Below, piece by piece: positions 17,614 through 23,982 of a DNA stretch of 64,000 bases. The translations under genes and the position numbers were made by a program. Origin of the DNA: CAZJYI01 sp964550025 (GTDB lineage: Bacteria; Verrucomicrobiota; Kiritimatiellia; UBA8416; CAYOBW01); contig CAZJYI010000047.1 of NCBI GenBank assembly GCA_964550025.1, forward strand, positions 1 through 64,000, written 5' to 3'. Each line of letters starts with the position of its first letter. The stretch's first letter is position 1. The notes below the pieces were generated by a model. It saw only the letters and a list, made by a program, of their open reading frames with translations, was not told the DNA's origin and made no database searches.

Positions 17614-18650
17614 ACCCGCGTTTCACCATCACCAACGCCATCGCCGCGCACCTTACCACCATCGAGCGTGCCCGCGGGTTTCTCGATGCTGCCACGCTGG
17701 CCGATAGCTGGATCACCCGCATGGCCAACCGCGCCCTTCTGCTCGAAGCGCATCACAGCACCCACATCGAGGGCACCCAGCTCACACTCGAGCAGGCCGA
17801 ACGGCTGCTCAACGGCGAAACCGTTCCCGAAGCCGACCCCGACGACGCCCGGGAGCTGCTCAACTACCGCGATGCCTTTGAGCTCGTCTCCGAGTATCTC
17901 GGCGCCGGCGGTCCTGTCACCGAGGGACTGATCCGTGAGATCCACTGCCGGCTCGTCGAAGGGGTACGCGGCGGCCGGGCACGCCCCGGTGAGTACCGCA
18001 ACGTCCAGAACATGGTGGTCAACTCCGCCACCGGCGAAACCGTCTACACTCCGCCGCCTCCCGGTGACGTACCCGCGCAGATGCACGAACTGGCCGCGTG
18101 GCTCAATGCGCCAACCGACATCCATGCCGTGCTGATCAGCGGCATTGCCCAGTTCCAGCTCGTCCACATCCATCCCTTTGTCGACGGAAACGGACGCACC
18201 TCGCGTCTGCTCTCCACCCTCTGCCTCTATCGCAGCGGCTACGACTTCAAGCGCCTCTTCACCCTCAGCGAGTTCTACGACCGCGACCGCCCCGCTTTCT
18301 ACGCCGCCATCCAGGGCGTGCGCGACAACAACATGGACCTCACCGGCTGGCTCGAGTACTTCGTCACCGGCCTCGCCACCCAGATGCAGGAAACCCAGGA
18401 ACACGGCCGCCGCGTCATCAAAGCCGACCTCATCGCCCGCGAATACGGGCTGAATGAGCGACAACAGACCGCCCTCGTCCACCTGATGGAGCATGAGCGT
18501 CTGACCATCAAGGACTTCGTCCAACTCTGCCCAAACGTGAGTTCGCGGACACTCCAGCGGGATATGGACAGGCTGGTGAAAGCCGACCTCGTGGTGGCAT
18601 CAGGTCACGCCAGGCAATCTCATTACACTCTGAAGGGCAAGGCGTTATGA
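17610..18650 (+). CDS. fic: Fic family protein (AMPylase-type) within the hsd operon
   Basis: This 346-residue protein overlaps the hsdM stop by ATGA. The Fic core motif HPFVDGNGRTSR starts at His188 and is complete, including the catalytic His and anion-binding Gly-Asn-Gly. Near the N terminus, S50-T-H-I-E54-G55 fits the (S/T)xxxE(G/N) inhibitory motif of class II Fic enzymes, where the Glu blocks ATP binding. The last 65 residues form a winged-helix domain (VSSRTLQRDMDRL). Fic enzymes usually transfer AMP to a target protein. Its place between hsdM and hsdS suggests a regulatory or back-up toxic role in this defence system, which is inference. Confidence 0.92.
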   Translation: MNPRFTITNAIAAHLTTIERARGFLDAATLADSWITRMANRALLLEAHHSTHIEGTQLTLEQAERLLNGETVPEADPDDARELLNYRDAFELVSEYLGAGGPVTEGLIREIHCRLVEGVRGGRARPGEYRNVQNMVVNSATGETVYTPPPPGDVPAQMHELAAWLNAPTDIHAVLISGIAQFQLVHIHPFVDGNGRTSRLLSTLCLYRSGYDFKRLFTLSEFYDRDRPAFYAAIQGVRDNNMDLTGWLEYFVTGLATQMQETQEHGRRVIKADLIAREYGLNERQQTALVHLMEHERLTIKDFVQLCPNVSSRTLQRDMDRLVKADLVVASGHARQSHYTLKGKAL

Positions 18651-18654
18651 AGTA

Positions 18655-18766
18655 TCGCGACATATCCCGACATAGAATCGCGACATGCCGCGATGGCGTT
18701 CCTGTACCAGCTTGTGACAGCTTGCGCCACCAACTTGCGCCAGAATCACCACCATTCTGTCACAAG
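18655..18766. repeat. Repeat-rich spacer between fic and hsdS
   Basis: The 234-base gap holds TCGCGACAT twice, with CCCGACAT between them (about 18655-18686), CTTGCGCCA twice (18721-18729 and 18734-18742), and a perfect 10-bp inverted repeat CTTGTGACAG / CTGTCACAAG (18711-18720 and 18757-18766). These could be a protein-binding site or an RNA hairpin affecting hsdS expression. Open frames across it show no family resemblance. Confidence 0.55.
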
Positions 18767-18884
18767 TTCATGCGCCCAACGCGTGCAAGGAAACACGAAG
18801 CACTACGTTCTCAACAAGAAGATACGCCAATCATGCGACGAACCTGCTACGTTTTCTGTCACTCCGCTGGAAGGGAATGCTGAA

Positions 18885-20120
18885 ATGAGTCTTTCCCTCT
18901 CACTCATCCGGAAGACCGTGGGCGAGTTCTGTGATGAGTTTGGCGGTGCTGCTCAAACGGGACCGTTCGGCAGCCAGCTTCACTCCTCTGACTACGTCGA
19001 GAATGGCACCCCGGTCGTTATGCCGAAAGACATCGTCAATGGCTGCATTTCCAGCCGGCGGATCGCTCGTGTGGGCACAGAGCATGTCAAGCGACTCGCC
19101 AAGCACAAGCTTCAACTGGCTGATGTTGTATTCAGCAGGCGGGGTGACGTGGGACGTTTCGCGGTCGTGGAACAGGAGCAGGAGGGATGGCTCTGCGGAA
19201 CAGGATGCCTACGCATCAGATTTGGGGCAGCCCCATTGGATGCCCGCTACCTTCGGCACTACTTCTCTCAGCGAGTCGTCCGCGACTGGCTCTTGCACGC
19301 CGCACAAGGTGTCACGATGCCAAACATGAACACGAAGATACTTCGAAGTCTGCCAATTGATGCTCCACCCCTCCCCGAACAGAAGCGAATCGCGGCAATC
19401 CTGGACAAGGCCGACGAGATCCGCCGCAAACGCGCCGAAACCATCAAACTCGCCGACGACTTCCTCAAATCAACCTTCCTCGACATGTTCGGGGACCCCG
19501 TCGAGAACCCGAAGGGATGGAAGCCGTGCTCACTCCGGGATCACTATTCCTCTGAGAAGGAAGGCACGAAATGTGGCCCCTTCGGAGGCGCACTCAAGAA
19601 GTCGGAGTACGTGGATTCCGGAGTTCCCGTCTGGAATATGGACAACATCGCAGACAATGGTGAGCGCAAAGGCGACCCTTCGCTCTGGATTCAAGAGGAG
19701 AAGTTCGAGGAACTGCGGGCATACTCTGTAGCCGATGGGGATATCATCATCTCCAGAGCGGGGACGGTGGGGAAGATGTGTGTGATTCGGGGTGTCACAG
19801 GCGATTCCATCATCAGCACGAACCTGATCCGGCTCAGACTGGCTGACTCTCTCCGCCCCGAGTTCTTCGTGGCACTAATGACCTTCTGCAAAGGGCGCGT
19901 CGGCCGTCTCAAGACAGGACCTGATGGGGCCTTCACACATATGAGCACCGGCGTGCTGGATACGTTGACGTTTCCATACCCACCACCAGAGATCCAGGAG
20001 CGTTATGTCAGAATCCTCCGTACAGTTCGTCGAATGGCAGAGCATGCGAGCAGTGCGGCGGCAAGTCTCAATGACCTGTTTCGTTCCCTGTCCCAGAGAG
20101 CGTTTCAAGGGACGTTGTGA
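18885..20120 (+). CDS. hsdS: Type I restriction specificity subunit S
   Basis: I choose ATG 18885 because GGAAGGGA lies about 9 bases upstream and the HsdS homology begins there; the frame is open back to 18693 without resemblance. The 411-residue protein has two target-recognition domains, each with a GPFG(S/G) beginning (QTGPFGS, KCGPFGG), separated by a central helical spacer (PPLPEQKRIAAIL) and ending with a matching distal helical region (PPPEIQERYV). This is the full two-TRD architecture that reads a bipartite DNA sequence. It directs HsdM and HsdR. It is the last gene of the operon; the next gene is on the other strand. Confidence 0.94.
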   Translation: MSLSLSLIRKTVGEFCDEFGGAAQTGPFGSQLHSSDYVENGTPVVMPKDIVNGCISSRRIARVGTEHVKRLAKHKLQLADVVFSRRGDVGRFAVVEQEQEGWLCGTGCLRIRFGAAPLDARYLRHYFSQRVVRDWLLHAAQGVTMPNMNTKILRSLPIDAPPLPEQKRIAAILDKADEIRRKRAETIKLADDFLKSTFLDMFGDPVENPKGWKPCSLRDHYSSEKEGTKCGPFGGALKKSEYVDSGVPVWNMDNIADNGERKGDPSLWIQEEKFEELRAYSVADGDIIISRAGTVGKMCVIRGVTGDSIISTNLIRLRLADSLRPEFFVALMTFCKGRVGRLKTGPDGAFTHMSTGVLDTLTFPYPPPEIQERYVRILRTVRRMAEHASSAAASLNDLFRSLSQRAFQGTL

Positions 20121-20225
20121 TCGTGTGGAATCCGTGCAGCAAGGTCAAATGGTGGTATGACCGTTGGGTAGGCGCAACGATTCGGTATGCCTGGCAGGCG
20201 CATGGCGACCGATGCGTGATGCGGG

Positions 20226-22616
20226 TTAGATCCCGCACACCATCCGGACGCTTCGGCCGGCGGGCAGGACGAGTGTCCATTCGGTGCGATCGGCGCCGGT
20301 GAGTTTGAGGTCTTCGGGGGTGTCCCCGGCGGGGCGCACGGTTCGCAGGCTGGGGGTGCAGTCGAGGACCAGCCGTTGTTCGGTCGTGGCCTGCAGTTGA
20401 ATCACGACGCGGCGTGTCAGCACGTTCCAATGCAGTTCTTCCACGGCTATGCCGCCCCGGGCGCGCAGGCCGCGAACGGTCCCCGATTTGAGCTGCGACC
20501 ATGGCAGGGCGGGGAACAGGTCGAGACGTCCGTGTTCCGAGTGGACGAGCATTTTCGTGAGGATCGACGGCAGCGTGAACGTTGCATCCAGGTTGTAGAT
20601 CATGAGGCCTGGATTGTGGCAGGAAATCATGCTGTTGTTGAAGAAGCGCTGTCGGGAGAACTCATCCAGGAGTTGCCAGAGCAGTTCGGGGTCCCGCAGT
20701 CTCGCCGCGACCAGTCCGAGGTGCATGTAGCCGTGGGCGGACTTGTTGCCGAGGCCGGCTTCCAGCCGCTTGTCGACCGCCTTTCGAGCGGCGCGGAATA
20801 GCCGCAAGGTGCGGTGTGGGGAGAACTCCAGGGATGGCCACAGTGGATAGAGGTGGGAGCTGTGCCGGTGGTTGTAGCGGTCTCCCATTCCCGGGTACGC
20901 CCATTCGGCCAGTGCACCGTCGTCGTTGACCACGTAGTCCGGCAGGGCGTCGAGCAGGGCCTCCCAGCGCGCCGTTTCCTCCGACACGACGCTGAACTCG
21001 CGGCAGGCTTCGAGAACGTTGGCGAGAGCTTCCCGGCAGATGGCGATGTCGCAGGTCGCGTTCGGCACGACCGAGGAAACCTGGTCGGCGTCGGCCATGA
21101 GGGGGAAGTTCTCCGGCGAGACCGAAGGGTAGAAGCGCACGCGCCCCCGGGCGTCTTCCGTGCCGGCCAGGAAGTCCTCGTAGAAGCGCGCGACCTCCTG
21201 CATGAGAGGGAGCACGCGGTCGCGCAGGAACGCGGTGTCGCCCGTGTAGCGATAGTGGTCGTAAAGGACGCTCACCAGCCAGCCGGCGCCTCCCACCCAG
21301 GGATAGAGCATCAGGGCCTTTCCATGACGCCAGGTCTGGCACAGATCCGGCAGGATGCCGCGGCAGCCGAACAGTTGCCCGGCGTTGTAGCGCCAGTCCT
21401 CCACGCTGTCTTCAATGTAGCGGCAGTAGGTCTCGATCGCCTCGGGAAGGGCGCCCTGCGATACGCCGGAAATGGCCAGGTTGATGTTGGCGTCGAACGT
21501 GTACCGCCCGTCCCACGGGGGGCGCCAGGTGTTGCCCCAGATGCCGCTGAGGGCGACCGGCAGGTTTCCCGTACCGCCGCAGATCAGGGCGTAGCGGCCG
21601 ACGGCGTGGAGCGTCTCGAGCAGCTCGTTCGAAGCGCCGTTCCGCAGGGCACCCGCGATTAGCGATTCCGTGCTGCGCGTGTCTGTTTTCGCACTGCCGA
21701 GATCAAGCGTGACGCGGCGGAACATCTCGCCGTGGACCGCGGCATGTCCGGCGAGGAGTTTGTCGTACTCGCGTGGCAGGGCCTCGAGCGAGCACCGCAG
21801 CGCCTCGATGTCGACCGCCGCCGCGTCGTCGAGGTAGGCCGTACGGATGAGCAGAAGGACGCGGGTCCCGTTCTCCACGTTGATGCCCTCGTTTTGCACG
21901 GCGCGGGCGCGACCGCCCTGCCGCACAACGCGGGCGAGAGCCACGTAGCCCTCGGGCGATGGCCTGCCCATGGTCCGAGCGTACGCAGCGTGGAAGTACA
22001 TTTCATCGACGGTGTGGCGGATCGTGACCGTGCCGAGCTCGTCGCTCCCCTTGCCGGGCGCTTCGCTGAAGCGCAGTTGGCATTGCACCCTCTCGCCGGC
22101 CGGCGGTCTGATCTCCACGACGATGACACCGTCCGTTCGCGATACGAAGGCCCGCCGTTCCCAGGCGCCCGCGGAGTCCGTCCAGTTGACGCAGACCTCG
22201 CCGGTGTCCAACCGCGTTTCACGCTGGTAGTTCTCGATCGGGCCGTGCCCATCGGACTCGATGTGCAGATGGAGTCCGGGGTGAATGTGATCGTACGGCA
22301 GGCGGTGTGCGCCGGGCGTGCCCTCGGCCTCGAGCAACGGTTGCACGGCCTCCTTTCTGCGTTGTTGAAAGTGCTCGTGCGCGTCCCGGTGCCTGCCCTC
22401 GAATGCCATCGTTCTCGCCTCGCCCCACGTGGCCGACAGGTCCGGCGTCTCCGGTTTCCGGCGGGTCATGACAACCCACAGCTTCTCGTGATTGATGACG
22501 ATCTTCTCATCGAGCGGACGGCCCATGACCATGATGCCCGTGGTGCCGTTTCCACTGATCATGGCGTCTTCCCAGCGTTGGGCGGGTGCGAGACTTGTAA
22601 CGCGGTCGGCGATCAT
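20226..22616 (-). CDS. GH95-family glycosidase (alpha-L-fucosidase-like)
   Basis: The start ATG 22616 has AAGGAGGG about 6 bases upstream. The 796-residue protein opens with RWEDAMISGNGTTGIMVMG and NHEKLW, the signature N-terminal beta domain of GH95 enzymes, and continues with an (alpha/alpha)6 barrel (WGNTWRPPWDGRYTFDANIN, RHSSHLYPLWP) and a C-terminal beta domain. GH95 enzymes remove alpha-1,2-linked fucose or galactose from glycans. No signal peptide is evident, so it may act in the cytoplasm. It is convergent with hsdS. The exact sugar is not shown by the sequence. Confidence 0.85.
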   Translation of the reverse strand: MIADRVTSLAPAQRWEDAMISGNGTTGIMVMGRPLDEKIVINHEKLWVVMTRRKPETPDLSATWGEARTMAFEGRHRDAHEHFQQRRKEAVQPLLEAEGTPGAHRLPYDHIHPGLHLHIESDGHGPIENYQRETRLDTGEVCVNWTDSAGAWERRAFVSRTDGVIVVEIRPPAGERVQCQLRFSEAPGKGSDELGTVTIRHTVDEMYFHAAYARTMGRPSPEGYVALARVVRQGGRARAVQNEGINVENGTRVLLLIRTAYLDDAAAVDIEALRCSLEALPREYDKLLAGHAAVHGEMFRRVTLDLGSAKTDTRSTESLIAGALRNGASNELLETLHAVGRYALICGGTGNLPVALSGIWGNTWRPPWDGRYTFDANINLAISGVSQGALPEAIETYCRYIEDSVEDWRYNAGQLFGCRGILPDLCQTWRHGKALMLYPWVGGAGWLVSVLYDHYRYTGDTAFLRDRVLPLMQEVARFYEDFLAGTEDARGRVRFYPSVSPENFPLMADADQVSSVVPNATCDIAICREALANVLEACREFSVVSEETARWEALLDALPDYVVNDDGALAEWAYPGMGDRYNHRHSSHLYPLWPSLEFSPHRTLRLFRAARKAVDKRLEAGLGNKSAHGYMHLGLVAARLRDPELLWQLLDEFSRQRFFNNSMISCHNPGLMIYNLDATFTLPSILTKMLVHSEHGRLDLFPALPWSQLKSGTVRGLRARGGIAVEELHWNVLTRRVVIQLQATTEQRLVLDCTPSLRTVRPAGDTPEDLKLTGADRTEWTLVLPAGRSVRMVCGI

Positions 22617-22771
22617 GGTTGCCCTCCTTGCCGCGGCAGGATAGACTTTTGACTCTGGTGACGTCAACCCGTGTGGAGTGGCGGGTGGCGAGTGGGGGAG
22701 GGCCTGCCACTGGCCATGGGGCGACGAGGTCTGAAACTGGGGTAGCGAGGAGGTCGTAGTGTACTCCCGCC

Positions 22772-22850
22772 CTTCGTCTTTGCCATAGTCTTTACCCTGA
22801 TCTGCGCAGGGGGATAGACAAGGGTAAAGATGAAGGCAAAGACGTCGAAG
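22772..22850. repeat. Imperfect palindrome (CTTCGTCTTTGCC / GGCAAAGACGTCGAAG)
   Basis: Left-arm blocks CTTCGTCTTTGCC (22772-22784) and TCTTTACCCT (22789-22798) are mirrored on the right by AGGGTAAAGA (22821-22830) and GGCAAAGACG-TC-GAAG (22835-22850). The whole 79-base unit can fold as a long hairpin. It is built of short repeated words, like the other palindromic elements in this window. Confidence 0.7.
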
Positions 22851-22915
22851 AGAGGCTGTCTCTGCAGTCCATTCCTGTTTGCGGGTAACGGAAAGGTGAC
22901 GGAGGGCGGACGGAC

Positions 22916-23071
22916 ATGACGGCGACTCTCAAGCGCTACCTCGGGACCCTCGATCCAAAGTGGTGCTTCATCGAATGCGTCGGCGAGTGGATGATCGTGT
23001 TCTCGTTCGGGATCCCCACCGTCGCAAACGCCCGGCGCATCTGCGCTCTGATGGAGAACCACGCACTCTAG
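22916..23071 (+). CDS. Possible 51-residue small protein
   Basis: A complete ATG-to-TAG frame follows GGAGG by about 10 bases. The peptide begins MTATLKRYLGTLDPKW and has a hydrophobic stretch (WMIVFSFGIPTVANA). It resembles nothing I know. It stops 17 bases before the next gene, which would fit an operon, but the frame could be chance. Confidence 0.3.
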   Translation: MTATLKRYLGTLDPKWCFIECVGEWMIVFSFGIPTVANARRICALMENHAL

Positions 23072-23088
23072 ACAAGAAAGGACCCCGC

Positions 23089-23757
23089 ATGAAATCCCGC
23101 GCGTCACTCTCGATCCCAGCCGTGTTCATGACGATCGTTCTCTGCTGCCCCGCCAAAGAGCTCGTGGAGAATGGCGACTTCAGGAAGGACCTGCCCTACT
23201 GGCGGGTCCACCAACACCATGGCTATACGCCGGCTGCCGGGGTGGAGCTGCGCCGCGGTGTTGTGACGTTCTCAGGGTTGACGAAGATATCGCTCCACTA
23301 CCTGACCCTGAGCACGATGCTGAACATCGAGAAGGGCGTCCGGTACAAGCTGTCATACGAGATCAAGGGGCCGGCCGAGAACGGCTACCGCGTTACCGTC
23401 GGGGACCAGGGACATCGCCCGTCGGAGATTCCCCCTTCCCTTCACTACGCGGCAAGCGATTTGCCGGTCAGCAATGAGTGGCGGACCGTGGAGGTGGAGT
23501 TCGATGGCAAACACGACACCGGGCGGAAGTGGTACAAGGAAACCTGCAAACTGAATGAGAAGAACAGGCTCAGGAACGGCAGAGCGCTCAGCAAGCCGAA
23601 TGTCATCGAGGTGGAGCCAAGCGATCTGCCCTGCCGCAGCATTTTGCGCTTCTCGCTGGGTAACCTCAAAGGCGAGTTCTCGATCCGCAACGTCTCCGTC
23701 ACGGAAGTCAAGCCGGCGGCCCCAACGTCACGCCTACAGAAGCTGCGAAAGCGGTGA
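23089..23757 (+). CDS. Exported carbohydrate-binding-module-like protein
   Basis: ATG 23089 follows AAGAAAGGA. The 222-residue protein has a signal peptide (about 1-22) and one domain that opens with ELVENGDFRKDLPYWRV, the usual start of CBM4/9-type beta-sandwich domains. Later strands include VRYKLSYEIKG and WRTVEVEFDG. No catalytic domain is present. It probably binds a carbohydrate at the cell surface or outside. The 9 residues SRLQKLRKR at the end are basic and unusual for the family. It lies upstream of the lambda-carrageenase-like gene, with a palindrome-rich gap of 225 bases between. Confidence 0.68.
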   Translation: MKSRASLSIPAVFMTIVLCCPAKELVENGDFRKDLPYWRVHQHHGYTPAAGVELRRGVVTFSGLTKISLHYLTLSTMLNIEKGVRYKLSYEIKGPAENGYRVTVGDQGHRPSEIPPSLHYAASDLPVSNEWRTVEVEFDGKHDTGRKWYKETCKLNEKNRLRNGRALSKPNVIEVEPSDLPCRSILRFSLGNLKGEFSIRNVSVTEVKPAAPTSRLQKLRKR

Positions 23758-23904
23758 GCGTACCGCCCCGCTCCTGCGGGGTGAGGCGTGCTGCCGGCAT
23801 TCCTGCCGGCAGAGCGGGCGGTGCGACGGTCGCTGACAAAGACAGTGCCGGTGCCGCTGGGAATGCGCGGATCCGTCTTCGCCAAGGCTACGACGGGACA
23901 AGAC

Positions 23905-23946
23905 GGACTTCCGCGCTACTGTTCACCGGCTGAAAGCCGGCGCTAC
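23905..23946. repeat. REP-like palindrome (CCGGCTGAAAGCCGG type)
   Basis: The stretch contains GGACTTCCGCGCTACTGTTC followed by the stem CCGGC-TGAAA-GCCGG and then CGCTAC. Two related copies lie at 36971-37055 and 37139-37189. Adjacent bases 23765-23840 hold more GC-rich stems (GCCGGCATTCCTGCCGGC). This is an intergenic repeat family. Confidence 0.75.
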
Positions 23947-23982
23947 GAGTCCGCCCGGTGCGCGGATTGAGGGGGATGCACA

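Larger units (their letters stand above)
22617..23088. other. Intergenic region with a long palindrome and one possible small ORF
   Basis: These 472 bases separate the divergent GH95 gene and the CBM-like gene. They contain the palindrome at 22772-22850 and a 51-codon frame at 22916-23071, both listed separately. The 147-codon minus-strand frame covering the area has no family resemblance and is not accepted. Confidence 0.55.

Noticed and set aside
20117..20302. A 61-codon frame starting GTGA-coupled to the hsdS stop
   Set aside because: Its second half is antisense to the GH95 gene and the peptide resembles nothing. A chance frame is more likely, though a small hsdS-linked protein cannot be fully excluded.
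22664..23107. A 147-codon minus-strand frame
   Set aside because: It overlaps the start of the CBM-like gene and the palindrome, with no family resemblance.
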